Origin: Paenibacillus solanacearum
Lineage (GTDB): Bacteria; Bacillota; Bacilli; Paenibacillales; NBRC-103111
Reading direction: 5' to 3'
Assembly: GCF_910593845.1 (NCBI RefSeq)
Contig: NZ_CAJVAS010000004.1
Coordinates: 186,001 to 250,000 of the forward strand
DNA length: 64,000 nt
The first letter of the stretch is position 1. Every line of letters begins with the position of its first letter. The position numbers and the translations under genes are program-made. The notes under the pieces are model-generated. The model had not been told where the DNA came from. It ran no database searches and saw only the letters and a program-made list of their open reading frames with translations. Positions 18,078 through 25,610 of this stretch are shown here, piece by piece.

Positions 18078-18596
18078 CTACCGCTTAGCTTGCTCCTGCC
18101 TATATTCTTCGGCCTTCGCGCAGTAGCTTTCCATGGTCCGCTTCATTCGTTCCATGTCGGAGTCAACCAACTCACGGACGACTTTGGCCGGTGTTCCAAG
18201 CGAAAGCGTGTGCGGCGGGATCGTTTTGTTTTCCGTCACCAGCGCACCTGCCCCTACTAAAGCATATTCACCGATGGCGGCGCCGTTAAGTACAATAGCC
18301 CCCATCCCAATTAATGTGCCTTTGCCTATATGGCAGCCGTGGATAATCGCGCCGTGACCTACGGAAACTTCCTCCGCAACGATCAGCGGCTGATTCACAT
18401 TGACATGACCGATGCAGCCGTCCTGAATGTTGGATCGTCTGCCGATCCGAATGGGGGCCAAGTCGCCGCGCAGCACCGTGTTGTACCAGACGCTTGCGCC
18501 TTCCTCGATCGTGACGTCGCCGATGATTTGAACGCCTGGAGCCAAAAATACAGACGGGTGGATTTGCGGCATGATGCCGTTATAGCTGTGAAGCAT
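18078..18596 (-). CDS. Gamma-carbonic anhydrase family hexapeptide protein
   Basis: 172 residues forming a left-handed beta helix of hexapeptide repeats (VIIGDVTIEEGASVWYN-type turns). The metal-site pattern is visible: R-G-D in VLRGDLAPI, then HVNV and SVGHGAIIHGCHIG histidines, matching the gamma class (CamH, YrdA, YtoA relatives). Family members bind zinc or iron as trimers; many have weak or no anhydrase activity. AAGGAG before ATG 18596. Confidence 0.87.
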   Translation of the reverse strand: MLHSYNGIMPQIHPSVFLAPGVQIIGDVTIEEGASVWYNTVLRGDLAPIRIGRRSNIQDGCIGHVNVNQPLIVAEEVSVGHGAIIHGCHIGKGTLIGMGAIVLNGAAIGEYALVGAGALVTENKTIPPHTLSLGTPAKVVRELVDSDMERMKRTMESYCAKAEEYRQEQAKR

Positions 18597-18675
18597 ATAT
18601 ATAACACTCCTTCGAGGGTATCGGGCGAGCGCTCAGCCGTTACCTAATATTTGGGAGTGATTGTAGCAAAGCCTG

Positions 18676-19803
18676 CTACGGATTGTCAAACGGAATCACG
18701 ATCTGCTCTTCATCGGCGATGTACGTTCCTTCAATAATACCGCTGCCCATTCGCGTCATCTGGACGACGGCCCCGTGACCGGTATCCTCGCCGACCCGGA
18801 GCAGCCCGAGATGCATCATCATCTGCAGCAGCCGCTGATCGAAGATCGAATCCGGCGTATCGTAATAGAAGGGACGAATCAACCCGCCAAGCGCCTCCTT
18901 CATCGATGCGACCGTAACCCAAGACTTCGCCAAATGGTTAATCCAATGAACAAGCGACTGGATGTTCGGAATCGGACCCTTGTACAGCCGCAGCCAAAAC
19001 CGGTACACTTCCGCCGGGTCTTCCCTGACGCCGCTGTCCGCTTGCTCCGCGCCTTTGGCCGTCAGCGCCAGCACCTGGTTATGCTCGGTGATGTAGTCAT
19101 GGAAGTAACAATAGTCATAAATGAACGAAAAGCGGTTTGGGTATTCGCGAAACATACGGCCATACCCGAATCTCCACGCCGTTTTGCCGACCGGCTCTTC
19201 CATAACGGCCATCTTCTCAAGCAGCTGCTGCAGATTTCGCTTGTACATCGCGTGATCGGCGGTCAGCATCATTTCCTGCCCGCGCAAATGAAGAAGCACG
19301 TTCCGAATGTCTTCTGCCACCAGTTTCTGCTCGTCCCGGTAAACGCCAGGCTCGTTGGTCCGCTGAAGTTTCTGCTCGAACTGTTTACCGAGCGCGGCGA
19401 TAAATCTCCGTTTCAAATCGGCCGGCACCTGGAACAAGTACCTCGTCTGATGGGAGTACCCGCTGAACAACCAGCCCCGCTGCTTGAATCGCGAGATCAC
19501 CTCACGCGGATTCCAGCCTTCATCCGCCGGTTCCTTGACAAACCGACTTTGCTGCACCCGGGCGATCAGTTCCTCCAAGCTGAACAAGCCGCGCTGGTCG
19601 AACAGCAGCGAATTCAAAAAACGAATATCCTCGAGCGTCATGTCGTCCACCTGCCGCTCGAAAATTTCTTTCCGTCCGACCGTCGATAAAATCGACTGAA
19701 TCAGTTCGTTTTTCGAATGTCCGTTGCATTCGCAATTGTACGTCCCTGCTATGCGGCTCAAATCATGAATGTCCGCGTAACTTAACATATCCGCCAAATT
19801 CAT
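18676..19803 (-). CDS. Uncharacterised 375-residue protein with winged-helix-like segments
   Basis: GGAGG upstream of ATG 19803 and good coding composition support a real gene. The N-terminus (MLSYADIHDLSRIAGTYNCECNG) is a SAP-like or helicase-associated helical segment; the rest contains several predicted alpha-beta winged-helix units (LEDIRFLNSLLFDQRGLFSL, VISRFKQRGWLF, LLQMMMHLGLLRVGEDTGHG). It distantly recalls the N-terminal domain of XPB/Ssl2-type helicases, but no ATPase motif is present. Possible DNA-binding or regulatory protein; function unknown. Single gene between the phosphatase and the carbonic anhydrase homologue. Confidence 0.75.
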   Translation of the reverse strand: MNLADMLSYADIHDLSRIAGTYNCECNGHSKNELIQSILSTVGRKEIFERQVDDMTLEDIRFLNSLLFDQRGLFSLEELIARVQQSRFVKEPADEGWNPREVISRFKQRGWLFSGYSHQTRYLFQVPADLKRRFIAALGKQFEQKLQRTNEPGVYRDEQKLVAEDIRNVLLHLRGQEMMLTADHAMYKRNLQQLLEKMAVMEEPVGKTAWRFGYGRMFREYPNRFSFIYDYCYFHDYITEHNQVLALTAKGAEQADSGVREDPAEVYRFWLRLYKGPIPNIQSLVHWINHLAKSWVTVASMKEALGGLIRPFYYDTPDSIFDQRLLQMMMHLGLLRVGEDTGHGAVVQMTRMGSGIIEGTYIADEEQIVIPFDNP

Positions 19804-19920
19804 GTTCGCGTCCCTCCGAAACGTATTTGTTACTATCCATTATGGGAAAATGTTCCGGTTTTAAACGCAGACAACCAAACTTCTTTCAACGTTTTCCCGC
19901 GCCATCCGCGGCGAAGAAAC

Positions 19921-19953
19921 AAAAAAAAGCTTAAACCGGGTTTCGGTTTAAGC
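19921..19953 (-). terminator. Intrinsic terminator after the histidine phosphatase gene
   Basis: Perfect ten-base stem GCUUAAACCG / CGGUUUAAGC with a five-base loop and eight U residues on the minus strand. The stem overlaps the stop codon of the gene it ends. Confidence 0.88.
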
Positions 19954-20538
19954 TCTGTCTTCTAACTGCGATAAGTGCTCCGTACAGTTCAGCAAACGGC
20001 ATTCCCAGCTGTCCTCGCAACGTTCGAGCACGGTCAGCGACGTGTTCTGCAAATGCTCTTCGATCTTCTGGCCCATATGGCTGGCCACTACCGGGGCAAT
20101 GAAGCCGCCGTGGCTTACGATCAGGATCCGCTTGCCGCCGTAACGATCCTCCACATCGCTCAAAAACGCGCCCCACCGGCTCAGCAAGCGGTCGTCGGAT
20201 TCCATGCCGAGATCCAGCGTGCGCCACGCTTCTCCCCATCGCTTGATCCGATCGTCGAGCGTCGTCCCCTCCAGCTCGCCGAATGCGCGCTCTCTCAGCC
20301 GCGAGTCATAATCGTAGATCGGCGTTCCCGTAACGCTGGAAATCAGCTGTGCCGTTTCTTTGGCGCGCATCAAATCGCTCGCGATGATCCCGTCCCAGGC
20401 TTCCCCTGTGAGCCGGTTTGCAAGCAGGCTTGCCTGCAGCCTCCCCACCTCGGCGAGCGGCGTGTCCATCTGCCCTTGCAGTCGCCCCGCCAAATTCCAT
20501 TCCGTCGTGCCGTGTCTGATGAAGCCGAGTGTCGTCAT
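19948..20538 (-). CDS. Histidine phosphatase family protein
   Basis: 196 residues from ATG 20538 (GGGGAGA ten bases upstream). The catalytic RHG motif lies at the N-terminus (LGFIRHGTTEWN); the acid/base segment RERAFGELEGT and the second catalytic histidine in IVSHGGFI complete the phosphoglycerate-mutase-like active site. Probably a broad or specific phosphatase (cobalamin-phosphatase or mutase-like names cannot be separated from sequence alone). Confidence 0.9.
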   Translation of the reverse strand: MTTLGFIRHGTTEWNLAGRLQGQMDTPLAEVGRLQASLLANRLTGEAWDGIIASDLMRAKETAQLISSVTGTPIYDYDSRLRERAFGELEGTTLDDRIKRWGEAWRTLDLGMESDDRLLSRWGAFLSDVEDRYGGKRILIVSHGGFIAPVVASHMGQKIEEHLQNTSLTVLERCEDSWECRLLNCTEHLSQLEDRA

Positions 20539-20559
20539 CGCTTGTGCGTCTCCCCTATC

Positions 20560-20587
20560 CAAAAAATAAAAGCCCCTAAGGGCCTCC
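20560..20587 (-). terminator. Terminator after the anti-sigma gene
   Basis: Short minus-strand hairpin AGGCCC-UUA-GGGGCU followed by UUUAUUUUUU, between the anti-sigma stop and the phosphatase start. Confidence 0.6.
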
Positions 20588-20617
20588 AAATGCAGCATCC
20601 CATGCCGCTGCCACCGC

Positions 20618-21247
20618 CTATACTCTCGTGCGGGACAGCCAGTTCATAATAAGCAGCGTCATGGTCAGACCGATCAGCGAAATGAACAGCATATAATCTT
20701 TCACCGTTTGAATCGGACCAACATGATATTTGAACGGTTCATTGAATCCCTTCAGGCTTGCTACCGCCGTTGGCATGGAGTGCACGTTCATGGAATCCCG
20801 CCCCTGGCTGCTTGCCAAGACGACAGGGTCGCCGATTCGTCCGAATACGGCGGAGTCGCTGCTTGCGACCTGCTCGCCCTGATGCTGGTTAAGGACGGAG
20901 TAAAGGAACGTAAACATAAATAGCGTCAAGCACACCGCAATGACCGCCGTTACATTCCGGCGAAGCCTATATGAAAAGTGGTACATCCGATCGCTGATCG
21001 GCACTCTCCACGATTCATCCCGGTAGATCCGCTTCATCACGTCCGACGAAACGGAGATGACCGGAACTTCCGGCTCGCGGATGCCGGCCGCGGAACGGAT
21101 CAGCTCCGTGCTCTCCTGCCATATTTCAAATTCCTCCGCACAAGATTCGCACTGCTTTATATGCTTATCAATGGCTTGACGATGCTCGTCATCCTCGGGC
21201 AAATCCCAATAAACCCCGAGCCATTCTTGAATGTCTTCACATTTCAT
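20618..21247 (-). CDS. zf-HC2 domain membrane protein, probable anti-sigma factor
   Basis: 209 residues. The N-terminal zinc-binding anti-sigma pattern H29-xxx-C33-xx-C36 is present in DKHIKQCESC. One membrane helix lies at about 98-117 (VTAVIAVCLTLFMFTFLYSV), then an extracytoplasmic stretch of about 65 residues and a second helix near the C-terminus (MLFISLIGLTMTLLIMNWL). Start ATG 21247 overlaps the sigma-factor stop as ATGA, so the pair is translationally coupled. Expected to hold the sigma factor at the membrane until a signal releases it; the signal is unknown. Confidence 0.88.
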   Translation of the reverse strand: MKCEDIQEWLGVYWDLPEDDEHRQAIDKHIKQCESCAEEFEIWQESTELIRSAAGIREPEVPVISVSSDVMKRIYRDESWRVPISDRMYHFSYRLRRNVTAVIAVCLTLFMFTFLYSVLNQHQGEQVASSDSAVFGRIGDPVVLASSQGRDSMNVHSMPTAVASLKGFNEPFKYHVGPIQTVKDYMLFISLIGLTMTLLIMNWLSRTRV

Positions 21248-21834
21248 CGCTGATTCATCCCCTCATACTCCTCAAAGATCGGCTCAAGAAAGTAGGGTTC
21301 CAGTTGAAGCTTCACGCTCGCTCTTGCCCTGAACAGCAAAGATTTGACCGAGCTGACCGTCTGACCCAATATATTCGCAATCTCCTGGTAATCGAGCTGA
21401 TCGTACTCCCGCAATATGAGTGCGGAACGCTGCTTCTCCGGCAAATTGTTGATTGCGTCGCGCACCATCGTTACTTTCTCGTTGCGCAGAACCATTTGCT
21501 CGGGCAGCGTCTCAAGAGACGTCACCGGCTCGTTGCTCATCTCTAACGATACTTTGACCGTTTTATTTTTCCGCAGCTCGCTCAAAACCGTATTGCGCGC
21601 AATGGTATACAGCCATGTAGAGAACGTCGCCTCGACTTCACGGAACGAATGCAAGCTTCGATAAGCTTTGTAAAACGTTTCGTTGCATAAATCTTCTGCC
21701 ATGGACTCCAAGTGGGCGCTTTTCAGCATGTGAAATATAAATGCCAAAATTTTACGTTCGTAGCGGCGCATTAATTCGTCGTATAGTTGAACGTTTCCGT
21801 CTTTTATTTCTCTGATCAACTGGGAATCGGTCAT
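21244..21834 (-). CDS. ECF-type RNA polymerase sigma factor
   Basis: 196 residues with region 2 (about 20-85: YERKILAFIFHMLKSAHLESMAEDLCNETF-type helices and FSTWLYTIARN) and region 4 (about 125-180: NNLPEKQRSALILREYDQLDYQEIANILG, then SSVKSLLFRARASVK). Starts at ATG 21834, or at a TTG two codons upstream closer to the AGGAGG. Directs RNA polymerase to alternative promoters under control of the coupled anti-sigma protein. A GCAAC-type box about 75 bases upstream may be an autoregulated promoter. Confidence 0.92.
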   Translation of the reverse strand: MTDSQLIREIKDGNVQLYDELMRRYERKILAFIFHMLKSAHLESMAEDLCNETFYKAYRSLHSFREVEATFSTWLYTIARNTVLSELRKNKTVKVSLEMSNEPVTSLETLPEQMVLRNEKVTMVRDAINNLPEKQRSALILREYDQLDYQEIANILGQTVSSVKSLLFRARASVKLQLEPYFLEPIFEEYEGMNQR

Positions 21835-21888
21835 GATCAAGCGACCCTCCTTGTGATTCCTGGTTACTCCCAGCGATGCTACTTGTTT

Positions 21889-21914
21889 TTACTGTAAGGG
21901 AGTAAAAAAGTTGC
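21889..21914 (-). promoter_or_regulatory. Possible autoregulated ECF-type promoter of the sigma gene
   Basis: On the minus strand GCAACTTTTTT (AAC motif followed by a T-run, 21914 onward) is followed about 15 bases later by CAGTAA. AAC plus T-rich spacer is typical of ECF -35 regions; the -10 is a weak match. Confidence 0.35.
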
Positions 21915-22067
21915 GGTGCGTAAGAAAAATTTTTTCTGAAATGCGGTGTACTTAACAATATTCGTGATCAATGGTCAAAAATCCTGCTTAATCGACACAT
22001 TTCAGAACATTTACCAAAAATAGGTGTGCACTTTTACCACTATATGTATAAACATTTAAAATAATAT

Positions 22068-22150
22068 ACAAAAAAAAGCCCGCCTGAATGATTCAGGCGG
22101 TTGCACATAGTGCCATTATTCGGATAGGAGTGGAGAGAAACCATACTGTA
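22068..22150 (-). ncRNA. Candidate small RNA or leader attenuator of about 80 nt
   Basis: A consensus sigma-A promoter is followed after about 55 bases by a near-perfect terminator. The predicted RNA begins with an A-rich start, has an unpaired C/U-rich stretch (UUUCUCUCCACUCC), a small hairpin GCAC-UAU-GUGC, and the terminator stem CCGCCUGAA / UUCAGGCGG followed by eight U. No ribosome site or credible peptide. Either an independent small RNA or a prematurely terminated leader of the ECF sigma operon, whose start codon lies about 235 bases further on. Confidence 0.65.
22070..22100 (-). terminator. Intrinsic terminator of the small RNA
   Basis: Nine-base perfect stem (22080-22088 with 22092-22100), three-base loop, followed on the minus strand by eight U (22077-22070). 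Confidence 0.88.
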
Positions 22151-22155
22151 CTTTT

Positions 22156-22184
22156 ATTATATGTATACGTTTTCAATTTGTCAA
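22156..22184 (-). promoter_or_regulatory. Consensus sigma-A promoter of the small RNA
   Basis: Minus strand TTGACA (22184-22179), 17-base spacer, TATAAT (22161-22156): a 12 of 12 match to the vegetative consensus. Start expected near 22150. Confidence 0.85.
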
Positions 22185-22208
22185 CGGTTATTTTGAAAAC
22201 GCTTAAAT

Positions 22209-22615
22209 TTGTATGGACCTCCCCTAAATCCCCTCCAAGGAGGGGACCCCAGGGGTTTCGCCCCCTGGACCACGATAAGGGAGCACGGGGTTACGCTGGC
22301 GCGGTATGGAGTTGGAGTTGGCGCGATGCTCGCGTTTGTCCGATTCCGCCTGGCTTTCAGCAGGCTGGGATCGGACACGCTTTACGCTGGATGCGGGCTG
22401 GTGGTGGCGTTACGGTGGCGGAGGAGGCTCGCTTTCGCCGGTCGACCTGCTGTCGGCAGGTCGGGGCACGCTTTTGTTCGAGCGATGGGTGCGTTGGAGG
22501 TACGGTGGCGGGTGACTCGTGGTCAGCCCATTGACCTGCCGGTGGACAGGTCTCGGGCTCGCTCGGTTCGAGCTTTGGGGACGGTGGCGTTACGGAGTCG
22601 GGTCGCTGATTAATA
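22209..22615. repeat. GC-rich region of palindromes and degenerate tandem repeats
   Basis: This part of the 1-kb gene-poor gap has no credible gene. It opens with two adjacent strong palindromes, CCCCUCC-AA-GGAGGGG and CCAGGGG-UUUCG-CCCCCUGG (about 22230-22270). Three units follow, spaced about 90-105 bases, each with a hairpin (22339-22375; 22444-22462 GACCTGC/GCAGGTC; 22533-22552 GACCTG/CAGGTC) and a downstream TACGGTGGCG-like block (near 22410, 22501 and 22580). Base composition is strongly G-biased on plus, unlike the neighbours. Probably a non-coding repeat element; the family is not recognised. Confidence 0.6.
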
Positions 22616-22857
22616 AACCATATCGATGCAATCGGGGCATCTCGGTTTTAGGAAAACTTTCGATTAAAATTCCATGCGGATCGACCTTTTTTCTATTTAC
22701 GATAAACGTTCCCATCCGCAATACTGAATTTACGGAATTGGCATGACGGCAGAAGGGTTGTCATTCGTAACGAAGGGAGGTTAGCACCAAGAGGATATTC
22801 AATGAAAGCAGTTAGCGAGTGTGGAACATTTGCTATGGAGTGAGGAGGTTTGAGGCT

Positions 22858-24288
22858 ATGAAGTGGCAAAGGTTAAGATCTTTATTATCGATTGTATCGA
22901 TCTTCATATTGCTGTTGGGAGGCACTTTGCCAATGAATGCGGGAACGGCGGAGATCATTGTAGACAACAGCGATGCTAGCGGAGTGACATTTACCGGAAC
23001 GTGGACAACGTCGACCAGTTCGACAAGCTATTATGGGACGAATTATACGCATGACGGCAACTCTGGTAAAGGCGCAAAATCGATTCAATATACGCCGACG
23101 CTGACGGATGCCGGTGAGTACGACGTATATCTTCAGTGGAACCAAGCGTCCAATCGGGCATCCAATGTGCCCGTGGACATCGCCCGCAGCGGCGGTATCG
23201 ATACGATTGTCGTGAATCAGCGCGCCAATGGCGGCAAGTGGGTTCTGATCGGAAGATTCAACTTCCCTGCAGGGACGAGCGGTTACGTAAAGATTCGAAA
23301 TGACGGTACGGACGGCTATGTCATCGCAGATGCCGTACGTTTCGTTAAAGCCGACGCCGCTCCGCCGCCGGGACCGGCTTACTCGCCTGCCGGCTCTCTC
23401 ATTTTCCATTCGGGATTTGAAGCGGGTTCTACCGGCGTCACGAATGCGGCATGCATTACGAATATTACGGGTGTCGATCAGTCCGTCTCTTCGCCGAACG
23501 ATTGGGTGAACGATCTGGACGGTTACCCGAATTTCGGCTCGCTGCGTTTCCAATACGAACCCGGCGATTGTACAGAGCGAAGCGCAAGCATAGCGGCAGA
23601 TCCCACCTCGTTTAACGGGAATAAGGTGCTGAAATTTTCTTTGGGGAGCGTCGGAGCTTCGGCGACCAAAGGTCGTGTGCAGGCTATTATGCAAAACAAC
23701 CCGAGCAGCCTGAAGGAAACATATTATAAATTCCGGATGTATTTGCACCCGAATCTGGAAAAGCTAAAACAAATGCCCGATCCCCTGACCTGGTTTACGA
23801 TTGCGGAATTTTGGAACCAGCCAAGCTGGACGGCAGGAACGCAATATCCTTACCGCGTATCACTTGATATTCATAAGCCGGCCGGCAGCGGCGCTGGACA
23901 ACCGTTATACTTCCATCTGAAAGGGGAACGTACGCCGATCACCAATTCAGAGGAAGGGGCGTTTGAAACGGTATGGACGGAACAAAACCTCGGCTACCGC
24001 ATCCCTACCGGCCAGTGGTTGACATGCGAAATATATTATAAAGAAGGAAATGCGAGCACGGGCCGCTTTTATTTCGCTCTGACGCCCGAGGGCGGCACCA
24101 AAAAGGTCATTTTCGACGTGACCAACTGGACGTATGATCCGAATAATCCTTCTCCTTCCGGATTAACCGGGTTTCATCCTTTTAAATTGTATACGTCCAA
24201 AGCAACGGTGAACTACGTCAGAGATCACGGGGGCACGCTGCAAATCTTATGGGATGATATCGAATTTTGGCCGTCGATGCAGCCGTAG
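22858..24288 (+). CDS. Secreted protein with golvesin/xanthan-lyase-type domain and C-terminal lyase-like domain
   Basis: 476 residues from ATG 22858 (GAGGAGG nine bases upstream). A signal peptide of about 30 residues (LLSIVSIFILLLGGTLPMNAG) precedes a beta-rich domain of about 130 residues (IIVDNSDASGVTFTGTW, GKGAKSIQYTPTLTDAGEYDVYLQW, VKIRNDGTDGYVIADAVRF) typical of golvesin/xanthan-lyase accessory domains. After a Pro-rich linker at about 165, the C-terminal 300 residues look like a concanavalin-type polysaccharide-lyase domain (LIFHSGFEAGS, KFRMYLHPNLEKL, WFTIAEFWNQPSW, ILWDDIEFWPS). Probably exported to bind or cleave a polysaccharide; substrate unknown. It lies on plus, facing tyrA, and looks like an inserted accessory gene. 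Confidence 0.8.
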   Translation: MKWQRLRSLLSIVSIFILLLGGTLPMNAGTAEIIVDNSDASGVTFTGTWTTSTSSTSYYGTNYTHDGNSGKGAKSIQYTPTLTDAGEYDVYLQWNQASNRASNVPVDIARSGGIDTIVVNQRANGGKWVLIGRFNFPAGTSGYVKIRNDGTDGYVIADAVRFVKADAAPPPGPAYSPAGSLIFHSGFEAGSTGVTNAACITNITGVDQSVSSPNDWVNDLDGYPNFGSLRFQYEPGDCTERSASIAADPTSFNGNKVLKFSLGSVGASATKGRVQAIMQNNPSSLKETYYKFRMYLHPNLEKLKQMPDPLTWFTIAEFWNQPSWTAGTQYPYRVSLDIHKPAGSGAGQPLYFHLKGERTPITNSEEGAFETVWTEQNLGYRIPTGQWLTCEIYYKEGNASTGRFYFALTPEGGTKKVIFDVTNWTYDPNNPSPSGLTGFHPFKLYTSKATVNYVRDHGGTLQILWDDIEFWPSMQP

Positions 24289-24515
24289 CGCGCGAACCGC
24301 ATTACACAACGCACACGAATCCGAGTCACGCATGGCGTCGCTGCGCGGCAGTCGGTTGAACAGTCCATCCGATTTGTAAGACGATAATCAGGGGAAAGCT
24401 GTCTCTCGCTTCTCGGTTTATAGGACAATCGCTGCGGCAATTCCGGCAGTAGCAGAACCGAGCCGCGGTATTGTGACCGCATGTGTTCATGGAAAGTAAA
24501 TATCTTGGCAAGAAA
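24289..24515. other. Intergenic gap between golvesin-domain gene and tyrA
   Basis: About 230 bases between convergent genes. I see no gene, only the shared terminator at its right edge. Confidence 0.5.
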
Positions 24516-24546
24516 AAAAGACTACACGTAAACCGCGTAGTCTTTT
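24513..24546. terminator. Bidirectional terminator between the golvesin-domain gene and tyrA
   Basis: Stem AAAAGACTAC / GTAGTCTTTT with runs of A and T on both sides, so it can act on both strands. The tyrA-side arm is made of the last tyrA codons and stop. Confidence 0.82.
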
Positions 24547-25610
24547 TTGAGCAGTTCGAGCGCTTTGTCCATATGGGACTCTTCGCTGAACGATAGGCGC
24601 AGCACGCCGGGGATATCTTCCCTGCTCTCGATGATTTGGATATTGCTGAGATTGATCCGGCAGTTGCCGAGCAGCGTCGCGATTTGCCCGATAATGCCGG
24701 GATGATCCGGAACGTCGACATAGATGTCGTAAAAGGAATGGATGACGCCTTTGCGCCGCTCCGGCAGACTGCTGCGGAAATGGTTCGCCTTTTGGAACGC
24801 CTGCTCGATCCCTTGGCCGTCGCCGGACTCGATCATCTCGATGAAACCGGCGATTTCCGCATTCCAATCCTTGAGCAGGTTGAGCAGCACCGACTTGTTA
24901 TCAAGCAATATATCGCGCCACATGACCGGGTCGCTGGAAGCGATTCGGGTAATGTCGCGGAACCCGCCGGAAGCTAAGTCTCCGAACAGCTCGTTCGATT
25001 CGTTATAGTGCTCGATCTGGTTGACCAGCGCAACCGCAATAATATGCGGGAGGTGGCTGATCGCGCCGACGACGCCGTCATGCAGCTTCGGGTCCAGCTT
25101 CACGATGCGCGCTTTCGTCCATTCCAGCAGCTTCGCCAGCCGGTCGTAAGCGTCCTGCGGCGTATCGGTGTCCGGCGTCAGCACATAAAAGGCGTTCTCG
25201 AACAGCAGCGAGGTCGCCGCTTCCACGCCTGACTTCTCTTTGCCGGCCATCGGATGACCGCCAATGAAATGAACGTCCTTCCGCTTCAACTGCGAGCCGG
25301 CTTCAACAATCGAAGCCTTTGTGCTGCCTGCGTCCGTAATGATACAGCCAGGTTTGAGCGGCATGTCGGACAACAAATGCAAGTATTGTCTGATCGTGCC
25401 GACGGGCGTGCACAAGAAAATGTAATCGGCATCGCGTACAGCTTCTTCCATCGAGGTCGTCGCATGATCAACGACGTCCCGCTTCAAGTACTTCTCTACC
25501 GATGCCGGATTGTTGGAATGGCCGACGACGGTAACGCCCGGCTTTCCTTTAAAACAAAGCGCGAGCGATCCGCCGATCAGCCCGACGCCGAATATCGTGA
25601 TTTTGATCAT
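24522..25610 (-). CDS. tyrA: Prephenate dehydrogenase with C-terminal ACT domain
   Basis: 362 residues. Oxidises prephenate to 4-hydroxyphenylpyruvate for tyrosine. NAD-binding GVGLIGGSLAL at the N-terminus, catalytic-domain segments HFIGGHPMAGKEKSG and ISHLPHIIAVAL, and a C-terminal ACT domain from about 290 (DIYVDVPDHPGIIGQIATLLG) that probably senses tyrosine. ATG 25610 overlaps the hisC stop as ATGA. Last gene of the aromatic supraoperon here; aroA, which follows in Bacillus, is absent. Confidence 0.96.
   Translation of the reverse strand: MIKITIFGVGLIGGSLALCFKGKPGVTVVGHSNNPASVEKYLKRDVVDHATTSMEEAVRDADYIFLCTPVGTIRQYLHLLSDMPLKPGCIITDAGSTKASIVEAGSQLKRKDVHFIGGHPMAGKEKSGVEAATSLLFENAFYVLTPDTDTPQDAYDRLAKLLEWTKARIVKLDPKLHDGVVGAISHLPHIIAVALVNQIEHYNESNELFGDLASGGFRDITRIASSDPVMWRDILLDNKSVLLNLLKDWNAEIAGFIEMIESGDGQGIEQAFQKANHFRSSLPERRKGVIHSFYDIYVDVPDHPGIIGQIATLLGNCRINLSNIQIIESREDIPGVLRLSFSEESHMDKALELLKKDYAVYV

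Noticed and set aside
22088-22613. Plus-strand frames in the GC-rich repeat region
   Set aside because: No ribosome site, extreme Gly/Arg/Trp composition, and they span strong hairpins; treated as non-coding.
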